From Diplonema japonicum (taxonomy: Eukaryota; Euglenozoa; Diplonemea; Diplonemida; Diplonemidae), in the NCBI GenBank assembly GCA_964019335.1, contig OZ025656.1, forward strand, positions 494,001-558,000: 64,000 nt of DNA, in the 5' to 3' direction. A model generated the notes under the pieces. The model saw only the letters and a list, made by a program, of their open reading frames with translations. It made no database searches and was not told the DNA's origin. Numbering within the stretch: position 1 is the stretch's first letter; every line of letters starts with the position of its first letter. A program made the position numbers and the translations under genes. Below are positions 10,759 through 18,634 of this stretch, piece by piece.

Positions 10759-11130
10759 ATGGAGCTCGCAGTAGACTATGAGCAGGCCACCCGGCAGTCC
10801 TTGGCTGGACCCCTCGACGACCAGGACTGGCTCACAGAGAAGGCTGGAAGGATGCGATACATCTTAGGACGTATTCAGAAATGCACAGCAAAGAGTGGGA
10901 AGAATGCTTTCCCCGCCAACGCAAAGACAAGGGTACACACCCTTCGACATCTTGGGGGCCCGACGACACACGGCTACGACAGGAGACCACTCTTCTCCTC
11001 GAGCCAAACCGCCCCCTACCTAGCACGACTCCAAGCAATGTTTCTCGCCCAGATGCCGTCCATCTCATCGCGACAAACAGCCACAGCAGGCACCAGACAG
11101 CAACCGCAGAACGGTGACCGATTAGTGTGA
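10759..11130 (+). pseudogene. retroelement ORF2, C-terminal tail
   Basis: From about 10759 the + strand codes ELAVDYEQATRQSLAG... to a TGA at 11128-11130. It matches the C-terminus of the second LINE copy (AELALDFEETTGKSLG..., 14320-14550) over about 90 residues, including the shared elements RRP(L/I)F(A/S)S and SRQTA-like residues. In that copy the tail directly follows the segment that is inverted here. This marks the right border of the inversion at about 10757. Function of the tail unknown. Confidence 0.75.
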
Positions 11131-11648
11131 ATTTCTCCCTGAACGGTGAGCACCCACCCGCACACCGAAATTTATCAAATTTTTCCTCCTTTTGTTGACT
11201 AAGAGCTGCCGCTGTCACTGGCATTGCCACTGTCACCATCTCTAATCAGGCCTTCCCATACCTAGCGCGGCCACTGGCTCCTTTTTTTCTGCTGCTTCGG
11301 TATTTTGAAGTCTTTTGGGGTGCTTGGGTAAGCTGACTAAGTTACCCTTACCCACAGAAGAGTTACCGACAGAAACTGGGAACAAGGCCTAGCCAAAAGT
11401 GGGCAAATTGGGAGGAAATAGTCCAACTTGGAACTGAGCCGAGGCAAAAGTTGGCCAATTGAACTGAACCTGGGGGGAAATAGCAAACTGAGAGGAAAAA
11501 GTAGCCCCACTGGGAACCGAACCGAGGCAAAAATTGGCCTACCGAGGCATTTTATTTAACGGAAACCCCCTATTACTTCACGGAAAACAGGCCATTATTT
11601 CACCGTGAAGTAATGAGATTTAGCGTGAAGTAATGGGCCCCCCAGTGC
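11131..11648. repeat. 3' UTR of the retroelement with degenerate short repeats
   Basis: No coding sequence is seen. Between 11400 and 11550 a degenerate unit recurs (GAGGCAAAA.TTGGCC..., GGAAATAG..., AACTGA.CC.). Between 11571 and 11660 the motif GTGAAGTAAT appears three times, and its complement ATTACTTCAC at 11572-11581, forming several possible hairpins. The block ends in the right inverted repeat and the A-rich target duplication. Confidence 0.65.
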
Positions 11649-11678
11649 GTGAAGTAATTTCTGAAGAGTGAAATAAAA
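11649..11678. repeat. right inverted repeat of the retroelement
   Basis: GTGAAGTAATTTC ... GTGAAATAAAA, the inverse of 4477-4508. It directly abuts the second copy of the A-rich direct repeat (11677-11690), and so defines the right edge of the insertion. Confidence 0.7.
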
Positions 11679-11690
11679 ACAAAACAAAAA

Positions 11691-12430
11691 ATAGAAAACG
11701 GCTGTCGAAGCGTAACGAGGTACAACGGTTGGGAAAATTACTAGAACAGAAAGAACTCAGGTAATCCATCCTCCCCCCCCCCCTTTTTTTGCCAAAATTA
11801 TAATCAATCGCAGCAACCGAGAAACACAGAAGAAGTACAAAGAACTTGACAGGCTAGCTTCGCTACAGCACTTAAGCATACTAGAGAGGTGTGTTCGCGG
11901 TTCTCCCCCCCTTTTTTTTCTTCCTCTACTTCCCCTCATTTTACAGGAGGGACAACGAAAGGAATGAAGTAAGGGAGCGCAGGCAACAAGCGTTCAACAA
12001 GCACCAGGCGATGGTGGACGGAATGGCGGGTTTAATGTGCCAGAAAGGGGGTAAAAACTGGATAGAAGAGGATGACGTACTAGCAGAGAGGAAGCAGCAT
12101 GAGAAGATCAAGGAAACTATGATCTCAGAAAGGGGAGCCACTCACCGTGCACGGGCAGAACGAGCTGCATTAACTCGCGCGGACCTGGATAGGCAAATCG
12201 AAGAGAAGCAGAGATTGCAGGCTGATGAAAAGGCTAGAGAGAAGACTGTCCATGACCAGCTGCTACGGCACCTTCGCCGTGTTGAGGAGAAAGAGTCCGA
12301 GAGGCAGTCCCACAGAAAGCAGGTCGAAGCCGAACACAAGAAAACCCTTGACCAGCAAATCCTCGTCAAGAAGCAACACCGGGTCTATAAGAGAGTAATA
12401 CCCTCCACACCGTGCACCGCTTGTTCTTAA
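11691..12430 (+). pseudogene. coiled-coil protein gene, 3' part (three exons)
   Basis: Continuation of the gene begun at 3496. Exons: 11691-11760, 11814-11888, 11947-12430. Introns: 11761-11813 (GTAATCC...CGCAG) and 11889-11946 (GTGTGTTC...TTTACAG), both C/T-rich. The protein part is about 209 residues of Glu/Arg/Lys/Gln-rich coiled coil. It contains a segment (LTRADLDRQIEEKQRLQADEK) that resembles the upstream half (HRADLDAQIRERKEAALREKD), so the two halves look like an internal repeat. It ends at the TAA at 12428-12430. No ATG close to the insertion offers a convincing separate start, which favours one split gene over two genes. Confidence 0.75.
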
Positions 12431-12772
12431 AAAAAAGAAAAATGAAAAATAATGGGAAAAAAAAAGAATCCTCTCCTAAAGTCTAAATTATTTGGTAGTC
12501 CCCTCCACTCCCCCCTCGTGTCAAAACTTCCGTTTTGGCGAATCCTTTTTTTCTTCTTTGTCTTCCTGCTTCATTTTTTTTTATTAGTCCCACTGGGGGT
12601 ACCTAGGGCCGCACCACAAAATACTGCGCTCGACGTAAGTGCCCTCGCACCTAGAAAGACGTCACTTTTTTTTTTCTCCCTGATTTTTTTTGTTTTTTTC
12701 CACTTCATGTTTTGAAAGCGATTAGAAAAGGCGGAGGGAGGCGGGGCGGGAAGAAAAAAGAAGGGGGAAATA
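12431..12772. other. spacer, homopolymer-rich
   Basis: T- and A-runs with a possible open frame (12452-12715) that is mostly Phe/Leu/Lys coded by the homopolymers. I see no gene. The pyrimidine-rich stretch at 12660-12700 may serve as polypyrimidine tract for the cyclophilin mRNA. Confidence 0.6.
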
Positions 12773-13636
12773 ATGTCGCGAAAGAAATCGACAGTGAAAA
12801 GGCCCAGCGTGATCCCCGGGGAGAGCTGCAAGGTCCGCATGGGGCTGTGTGTGGATGGGGCTGAAGAGGAGGACACAGAGCTTGTATTTGAGCTGTTCAT
12901 GGACAGGGCACCAAAGAGCGCTGATAACTTCAGACAGTTGATCACAGGCGTCATGTCAGCAGACAAAAAGAACCCCCGCACCCTAGGCTACACCGACACG
13001 GCTATCTTCAGGTTCACGGACTACATGATGCAAGGCGGTGATGTTATAAACACTATAACAGGATTAGAAGGACCCCCCGCATCGGGGTGGAAAGGACAAG
13101 AATCGTCCTTTGGAGGGCTCTTTGAGGACGAAAGAACATGGGAAGCGTACGCTGATAAAGACGTTGGGTGTGAGGACGAAGGGGCAGAGGTGGGGGATGG
13201 AAAGGACGTGGATCAATGCAAGAAAATATGTCTTGAAAAGGGTTACGGGGGCTTCTCGATCCGAGGGGGAAAGGCACGGTACAGAAAAGAAACCCCCGAA
13301 CAACTCCAGGAGAACCTTGCTCTGCAGGAAGGCGTGACGCTTTACACATATAACGGACCGTCCACACCTCGCCATGTGTTCGGCTCCCTCTCCCTAGCAA
13401 ACTCAGGCCCAGACAGCAACGGGTCACAATTTTTCATATGTATCAAAACCTCCCCATGGCTAGACGGGCTGCACACTGTTGTGGGCAAGCTTGTCGCAGG
13501 TGACCTTCAGGCCATCCACGACAAGGTGTACCCACAATGCAACAAAGACGGCTTCACACCGACACCAAAGACGTGTTACGTTAAAAACTGCGCCGTTGTT
13601 CCAACATCACCAGAACCGCCTGCAGAAGTTTCTTGA
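12773..13636 (+). CDS. cyclophilin-type peptidyl-prolyl isomerase with inserted cysteine module
   Basis: A 287-residue protein with the cyclophilin landmarks in order: substrate-pocket segment [13 protein letters not shown] (catalytic Arg present, one residue closer to the Gln than usual), [27 protein letters not shown] and [13 protein letters not shown] (the Trp and His of the ligand pocket). Cyclophilins turn Xaa-Pro bonds in folding clients. Between FEDE and the LSLAN motif there are about 75 extra residues (about 128-203). They hold DVDQCKKIC...[15 protein letters not shown], which looks like a small cysteine module also found in surface and secreted proteins of some protists. No signal peptide is seen. 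The ATG at 12773 follows a purine-rich leader. A truncated LINE lies directly downstream. Confidence 0.85.
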   Translation: MSRKKSTVKRPSVIPGESCKVRMGLCVDGAEEEDTELVFELFMDRAPKSADNFRQLITGVMSADKKNPRTLGYTDTAIFRFTDYMMQGGDVINTITGLEGPPASGWKGQESSFGGLFEDERTWEAYADKDVGCEDEGAEVGDGKDVDQCKKICLEKGYGGFSIRGGKARYRKETPEQLQENLALQEGVTLYTYNGPSTPRHVFGSLSLANSGPDSNGSQFFICIKTSPWLDGLHTVVGKLVAGDLQAIHDKVYPQCNKDGFTPTPKTCYVKNCAVVPTSPEPPAEVS

Positions 13637-13689
13637 AACATAGAACGAAAAAAAAAAATTTTTTTTTAACCCCACTTTTTTTTTTTGGA

Positions 13690-14740
13690 GGACAGCTAAA
13701 GATCGCCATCTAGCTTTCTGTATCAAGAGGGTAATTGCGGGAGGGATCCCCTACCTAAGTCCGTATGCCAGAGCAGGACCAAAGTGTGTACCCCCCACGA
13801 ATGAGGACGACGAGTCCGAGGGACGGAGCGAAGAAGAGGAAGATCAAAACGAGCCAGCGGCGCATGAAGGACAAGACGAGTCGGGATTTGAATGTGACCT
13901 CTGCCCGACCAAGCATGCGGACACAGTAACACTGCTACGCCACCAGCTGTACGAGTGCCCGCCAGCACGAGAGGAGCTGATACGGGAGGAGATGGAACCA
14001 CTGCGCGACAGGACGGGATGGCCGCTCTGCCTCGAGCTGCATGCCATCCTACCAAGGGGGAACGGGTTCGAACACCTGGAGAAGCTGCAGCGATACCTGG
14101 CAATGGTGGTGGAAAAGCGGGACGAAGGCTGATGCAGGCAGAAGGCGGCAACAAGAAGCTACCATGGGAGCGGGAAGTGACAGGCAAAGTGACCCCGGTA
14201 CCGACGACAGCACAGCTGGGGACAGTGGTGGGACTGCTGGAGCAATTCGGGGAACCACTACTGGAATGGATGGGAAAGCTGCGATGGGTGGAGGGCGACA
14301 CCGACTCGGAGGTTTCGGCAGCTGAACTTGCACTCGACTTTGAGGAGACAACCGGTAAGTCACTGGGAGTCTACAACATGCAGAGGAAGGCACGCAGAAT
14401 CAAGCTGTTGGTGGAGAGAGCCAACGCAGTGTGCAGAACGAGACGGATAAGACGCCCCTTCCCTGCGGACGGGGCAAAGAGGGTCAAGTCGCTCACAGCG
14501 ATCGGAGGCAAGGCTGCAATAGGCTTTAACAGGAGACCGATCTTCGCATCAAGACAGACAGCGCAAAAGCTACAGGAGTTGAAAGGGACATACAAGAAAG
14601 AACGCGTGTCGAGACTACGAAAAGCTTTAAAGGCGACAATAGGAACGAAGGCTATGCTCCAGAAGGGGAGCATTAATAGATAGGAACTCACACCACAAGA
14701 GGCTGTCCTCGAGTGGGATTGTCTTTTACTATGAGTTTTT
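13690..14740 (+). mobile_element. 5'-truncated second copy of the LINE family (ORF2 C-terminus only)
   Basis: Begins abruptly after a T-run. The frame from about 13694 to 14132 codes KRVIAGGIPYLSP (like RRIISGAVFTVHP of the first copy), an acidic linker, then the zinc finger ECDLCPTKHADT...HQLYECPPAREEL, which matches CDVCDHRC...HALWECAPARAAL. It ends in a TGA at 14130-14132. A frameshift leads into the frame that carries LLEWMGKLRW...AELALDFEETTGKSLG and ends at the TAG at 14681-14683. 5' truncation is normal for LINE copies made by target-primed reverse transcription. No ORF is intact. It serves here as the in-order reference that reveals the inversion in the first copy. Confidence 0.8.
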
Positions 14741-14806
14741 TTTTTTTTAGATTTTTATATAACAATCCTATATGAAGCCGTTTCCAGAAAGAAAAAAAAA
14801 AAGAAA

Positions 14807-15742
14807 ATGTCGGAAGCCGACTTAATGGCCCCTTTCAACCACATAGCGAATGTGCCCGGGAAGGGGTTTCGCTCGAAGATGATTGAGGCGTTCAACGTGT
14901 GGCTACAGGTTGAAGAGGAAAAGATTAAAGGCGTGAAGAGTATAGTCGACAAGCTTCACACGAGCTCCTTGGTCATCGACGACATAGAGGACAACTCTCA
15001 ACTGAGACGTGGTGTACCTGTGGCACATAGCATCTATGGCATCGCTGCCACTATTAATTCCGCAAATTACGTGTATTTCCTGGCCCTGCAAGAGGCAATC
15101 AAGTTGGTACCCCGTGAGGAGGACGTGAAATCACGCGAGCTTCTTGAAGCATTTACCGAAGAAATGTGCAATCTGCACAGGGGGCAGGGACGGGATATCC
15201 ATTTCAGAGACTCCTCTGTCGTCCCAAGTGAGGAACAATATCTCAGTATGGTGATGGACAAAACCGGCGGGCTGTTCAGATTAACCGTGAAGTTGATGCA
15301 ATTATTCTCCCGGTTTGACGGTGACTTCACGGTGCTTTTGAACAAAATGGGCGCGTATTTTCAAATTCTGGATGATTACCTGAACCTGCAAAGTTTTAGG
15401 TATCACAAGAGTAAGACATTTTGTGAGGATATTACGGAGGGGAAGTACAGCTTTCCCATCATCCACTCCATTCACGAATACAGCAAATTGAATGACGACC
15501 GGCTTCACAAAATCATCAGAAAATGTCCCGAGAGCGAGGATCTCAAGAAGTACGCGCTTTCCCTGATGTCCAAGACCGAGTCCTTCTCATACACAAAAAC
15601 AGCGTTGTCGAAGCTTTACAACGAAATAGTCGAAGAAATTGCTACAATTGGGCCAAACCCGCCCTTGTTGAAGCTGATGGAAAAATTACACTCGCAAATT
15701 GAGGAACAGGATGATGTTACTTCAGATGGGTTTGGGTTCTAG
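14807..15742 (+). CDS. GGPS1: geranylgeranyl diphosphate synthase (type III)
   Basis: A 311-residue trans-prenyltransferase. The first Asp-rich motif DDIED is at residues 58-62 (LVIDDIEDNSQLRRG) and the second, LDDYLNL, at about 189. Both bind the Mg-diphosphates. Length, the short loop in the first motif and the order of motifs match the eukaryotic GGPS1/BTS1 type, which makes C20 geranylgeranyl diphosphate from FPP and IPP for protein prenylation. No targeting signal or membrane segment; cytosolic. A purine-rich leader precedes the ATG at 14807. No intron is needed. Confidence 0.92.
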   Translation: MSEADLMAPFNHIANVPGKGFRSKMIEAFNVWLQVEEEKIKGVKSIVDKLHTSSLVIDDIEDNSQLRRGVPVAHSIYGIAATINSANYVYFLALQEAIKLVPREEDVKSRELLEAFTEEMCNLHRGQGRDIHFRDSSVVPSEEQYLSMVMDKTGGLFRLTVKLMQLFSRFDGDFTVLLNKMGAYFQILDDYLNLQSFRYHKSKTFCEDITEGKYSFPIIHSIHEYSKLNDDRLHKIIRKCPESEDLKKYALSLMSKTESFSYTKTALSKLYNEIVEEIATIGPNPPLLKLMEKLHSQIEEQDDVTSDGFGF

Positions 15743-16143
15743 GAAGAGGAAAAAAGAAAAAAGGCAGGGTAAATTTGTTTCCCCTACTCGAGTGTATTGA
15801 TACCCTTTTAAGAAAGAAATTCGCTATCTATCTTTTACAAAGAATAAAAAAAAAAAAAACCCCCTCCTAGCTTTGGAATTAACAAAAAAAGATGAATAAT
15901 AGAGGAAAAAAAAGAAAATTGAGATTTTTTTTCCCCCGCCTTCAAACCCCTTTCCTTGTTTTTTTACGGCTCTTCCATCTATCTCAGAGGGGAAGGGGGG
16001 GGGGGAGTGGAAAACAACAATAAAAAGAAGAGAGTGTGAAGTTTGTTTCCCCCATTTATTTATTTATTTATTTTTTTGAACCATCTTTTTTTGAAAGCCT
16101 CCCCCCCCCCCCCCTTCTTTCCATAGGTAGGTACACAATAAAA
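15743..16143. other. spacer with polypyrimidine tract and AG
   Basis: Homopolymer-rich with no coding signal. From 16060 on it is strongly pyrimidine-rich, with a C-run at about 16101-16115 and then CTTTCTTTCCATAG near 16128. That is a good candidate for the trans-splice acceptor of the next small gene. Confidence 0.55.
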
Positions 16144-16425
16144 ATGAATGACGAAGAGTTGAGCTTTAAGATAAATGTAGAGAAAATCGAGAAAAGCCAG
16201 GGAAACCGGTTAAGTGCCCCGTGGCTCCTGCAAGTGGTGAGCGGTGACATCAACGCTTCCCCCTGCCCTAGCCCATCAGTGTTGTCATGTGCCTCCGGTT
16301 CGGTCATTCCCAGCCCACAGGCAGGGGGTGGGAATGAGGCTGATAATTTTATAATAGAGCCCGACGACTGCTCTGTCTTTGAGGAGTATGACGACGGGAG
16401 TTCTAGCTCATCAATAGGCCTCTGA
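16144..16425 (+). CDS. small acidic hypothetical protein
   Basis: A 93-residue protein (MNDEELSFKINVEK...SSSSSIGL). The frame is open further upstream but only through a C/T homopolymer tract ending in CATAG, so I start at the ATG at 16144. It has a Ser/Pro-rich middle and an acidic, Ser-rich C-terminus. No signal peptide, membrane segment or known domain. It is called a gene because it is preceded by a strong pyrimidine-AG signal and lies in a regular slot of the + strand array. Confidence 0.5.
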   Translation: MNDEELSFKINVEKIEKSQGNRLSAPWLLQVVSGDINASPCPSPSVLSCASGSVIPSPQAGGGNEADNFIIEPDDCSVFEEYDDGSSSSSIGL

Positions 16426-16706
16426 GTAAAAAAGTAGAAAAAGAAATATAAAAATAAAAAAAAAAAAAAATAATAAGCTAACCAAATGTCCTCGACAGGG
16501 CCATATGGCAGCCCCTCATAAAAAACAGTTTTTTTTTAGGCTTGCACAAACAATCAGCCGACTCTTTTTTCTTCTTCTTTTTTTTTTTCTTTTACGTCAT
16601 AGTATTTCTTCCGAGTACACCAACAAAAAAAAAAAAAAAATTAAAGAACCAAAAAAGTTTTTTTTTTTTTCATATCTCCCCCCTCTCATTATTTTTATTT
16701 GCCTCG

Positions 16707-16747
16707 TTTTTTTTTTTTTTTTTTTTTTTTATAACATGTTCCTCTAG
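16707..16747 (+). promoter_or_regulatory. putative trans-splice acceptor (poly-T tract plus AG)
   Basis: A run of more than 20 T is followed by ATAACATGTTCCTCTAG, ending at 16747, 19 bp before the start codon of the next gene. Pyrimidine tract, AG and short leader fit spliced-leader addition. This is an inference; no spliced-leader gene is in the window. Confidence 0.45.
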
Positions 16748-16766
16748 GAAAAGGGAAAATGTCGAA

Positions 16767-17465
16767 ATGAACAAGTCTATCCTCATACGGACATGTGTGG
16801 CAGCGGGATGGTGGTTATGTCTCGCTGGGGCTGCCACACCGACAGCTACACTTAGAACACCGACGGTGAGCGGGACGATTAGGACAGAGACTATAACAGA
16901 GACAGTGGAGATCAACACGGGGGAACAAAACGAGTACTGGTCCTGCCAAGGTAGCCAGTGTAAGATACTCAATAATGATTTTCACGAAAGCAGCAGCGGG
17001 CTCTCCGCAACGGAAAAAGGGCTCATCGCAGGAATCGTACTCTTAGGCGTTTTGTGCATAGTGGTGATCGGCATCGTGTTTGTTCTACACTCTAAGGTAC
17101 ACCAGCTGATGGGACTTCGAGCGGAACTGGAGAAAGCCAATAAGTCGCGATATGAGGTGAAGCAAGAGCTTTCACATGCGGATGAAACGATAAAGGCGCA
17201 AGAGGCAGTTCTGCAATCTAATGTTAAAGAGTTGCAAAGTATCAATGGGGCCGGGCCCCCGGAGGGCACCTCTGCAAACCCTCTTGCAAATATACCCCAA
17301 CCCCCCTTGAGAACTACCGTGAGTGATTTCCAGACCCGGCTTGGGATTGTATGGGAAAGAAATAATAATAATAAAAAAGAAAAAAAAAAAAAAAAAAAAA
17401 AAAAAACACAGCTCGAGCACGAACTTTCTGAGCAACGCCGCGCCACCCGGCAAGCTTTGATCTAG
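16767..17465 (+). CDS. single-pass membrane protein with coiled coil, one in-frame intron
   Basis: Starts at the ATG at 16767. Signal peptide (about 1-22), a short Thr-rich ectodomain with TATLRTPTVSGTIRTETITETV, one transmembrane helix (GLIAGIVLLGVLCIVVIGIVFVL) and a cytoplasmic coiled coil with a Pro-rich stretch. An intron at 17349-17411 (GTATGG, A-run, CACAG, 63 nt) is inferred because otherwise the protein would hold a long Lys homopolymer. Its length is a multiple of three and it has no stop, so both forms stay open: 211 residues spliced, 232 unspliced. A three-codon upstream ORF (ATG at 16759, stop at 16768-16770) overlaps the start codon. Function unknown; probably a surface or endomembrane protein. 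Confidence 0.75.
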   Translation: MNKSILIRTCVAAGWWLCLAGAATPTATLRTPTVSGTIRTETITETVEINTGEQNEYWSCQGSQCKILNNDFHESSSGLSATEKGLIAGIVLLGVLCIVVIGIVFVLHSKVHQLMGLRAELEKANKSRYEVKQELSHADETIKAQEAVLQSNVKELQSINGAGPPEGTSANPLANIPQPPLRTTVSDFQTRLGIVWERNNNNKKEKKKKKKKKTQLEHELSEQRRATRQALI

Positions 17466-17900
17466 ATGAACATGCTAGATTCTGACAAAAAAATATATAT
17501 ATATTTTTTTATTTTTTTATTTTAAAAAGAGGAATGTGCTGAACAAGATAGGTTTTTTTTTGTAGTACTTCGATATAACAATAGATACCCCCCCTTTTTT
17601 TGTTCCCATTTTTTTTTTTTTACCCCCGTGTTTTTTTTTGTATCATTCTCTCGCCTTTTTTTCTTTAGCACCCCCCCTTCCTTCCCCTTTCAGAGTTAGA
17701 ATTATAGTATCCTTTTTTTGTTGCCTCCCTCTTCGCCCCCCCCCCCCCCCCCTTCTCCATTTTCCTGCATTTGTTATTAAAGGTTGACAATAGTTATTCC
17801 CCCCCTCTTTGCTAAGATCATGAATAGCTGAAAGAAAATCTTACCCTGGGAACTGGGCAGGCCTTGAATATTTCCCTGTCTTGAATGCCAGCAGAAGAAA
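17466..17900. other. spacer, homopolymer-rich
   Basis: AT-rich after the stop, with an (AT)n-like hairpin at about 17495-17520, then many T- and C-runs. No gene is seen. Confidence 0.6.
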
Positions 17901-18492
17901 GCGGGTTAATGGACAGCCACCTTTGCTGTAAGGTGTGTTGTTGGACGTACTCTCGCAAGATGCATAGGACCATCGGTTCTTTCCACTATCCTTCCGAAGC
18001 GGGTTAATGGACAGCCACCTTTGCTGTAAGGTGTGTTGTTGGACGTACTCTCGCAAGATGACTCTCTACCGTGATACCTTTCTCTTTCAAACGAGAAAGC
18101 GGGTTTTAGTGACAGTCAAGACCGCACTCTCGCAAGATTCCTGAATCGAGTGACTTGTTCCAGTGACCTTTGTTTTTCACTTTTTTCGCAAACAAGATTA
18201 GCGGGTTAATGGACAGTCACCTTTGCTGTAAGGTACTTTGTTGGACGTACTCTCGCAAGATGCACCATCGGTTTTCTTTCCACTATCTTTCCGAAGCGGG
18301 TTAATGGACAGCCACCTTTGCTGTAAGGTGTGTTGTTGGACGTACTCTCGCAAGATGGCCAGATCTCCTTCTGAATCTCTTTCAGTGACTTATTCTGACT
18401 TTCGTCTACCACTTCTTCGTAAACAAGAAAGCGGGTTAATGGACAGTAACCTTTGCTGTAAGGTACTCTGTTGGACGTACTCTCGCAAGATT
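17901..18492. repeat. 62-bp hairpin repeat, array B (five full, one deleted copy)
   Basis: Full copies at 17901-17962, 17999-18060, 18201-18262, 18296-18357 and 18431-18492. A shortened copy at 18099-18138 has lost the central hairpin but keeps both ends. The unit is the same as in array A at 1-361. Changes between copies are few (GCC/GTC/GTA before ACCTT, TGTTG/CTTTG/CTCTG after). Spacers are 36-73 bp between the intact neighbours. The last spacer (18358-18430) is nearly the same as the spacer at 45-153 in array A, so whole unit-plus-spacer blocks were duplicated. The array ends about 140 bp before the aldehyde dehydrogenase start. Confidence 0.9.
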
Positions 18493-18634
18493 CACCCGTC
18501 AAAACGCGTTCCAGCCGGCATTTTTCCTCTTTTTTGAAGTCTGTTCTCACAATGCAGCATGCAGCCATCATGGCTATGCGTACCGTGTCTCGCGAGGAAT
18601 TTTCTCAAAGCTTCACCACAGGACACGAAGGAAG

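Larger units (their letters stand above)
4320..11690 (+). mobile_element. LINE-like retrotransposon with OTU-domain ORF1, internally inverted ORF2
   Basis: A foreign block of about 7.36 kb inside a coding exon. It is bounded by a 14-bp A-rich direct repeat (4320-4333 and 11677-11690) that keeps the host reading frame and looks like a target-site duplication. Inside, in order: a long hairpin, a short inverted repeat, ORF1 with an OTU-like cysteine protease domain and a coiled coil, an APE-type endonuclease, the reverse transcriptase up to motif B, an inverted piece holding motif C and a zinc finger, then the ORF2 C-terminus again on the + strand. It is decayed: ORF1 carries two frameshifts, the endonuclease has stops and frameshifts, and the RT is split by the inversion. 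Base composition is more GC-rich and less homopolymeric than the host spacers. It cannot make a functional ORF2 as read. Confidence 0.85.

Noticed and set aside
9410-10781. Plus-strand ORFs at 9410-9856, 9798-10190 and 10368-10781
   Set aside because: They are antisense to the inverted RT segment, which has clear RT and zinc-finger motifs on the minus strand.
4320-11690. Interpretation as a DNA transposon because of the inverted end repeats
   Set aside because: The content is endonuclease plus reverse transcriptase with no transposase; inverted ends are noted as an oddity only.
4320-11690. Interpretation of the element as a normal large intron
   Set aside because: No good GT near 4334 and no pyrimidine-AG near 11690, while the 14-bp duplication explains the frame without splicing. 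Splicing remains possible but unsupported.
12452-12715. Possible small membrane protein
   Set aside because: The hydrophobic Phe/Leu runs are coded by T homopolymers of the spacer, as in several other spacers.
17901-18492. CRISPR-like array of repeats and spacers
   Set aside because: The unit is 62 bp, spacers vary from about 36 to 120 bp and are partly copied, one unit is deleted internally, there are no cas genes, and the window is clearly eukaryotic.
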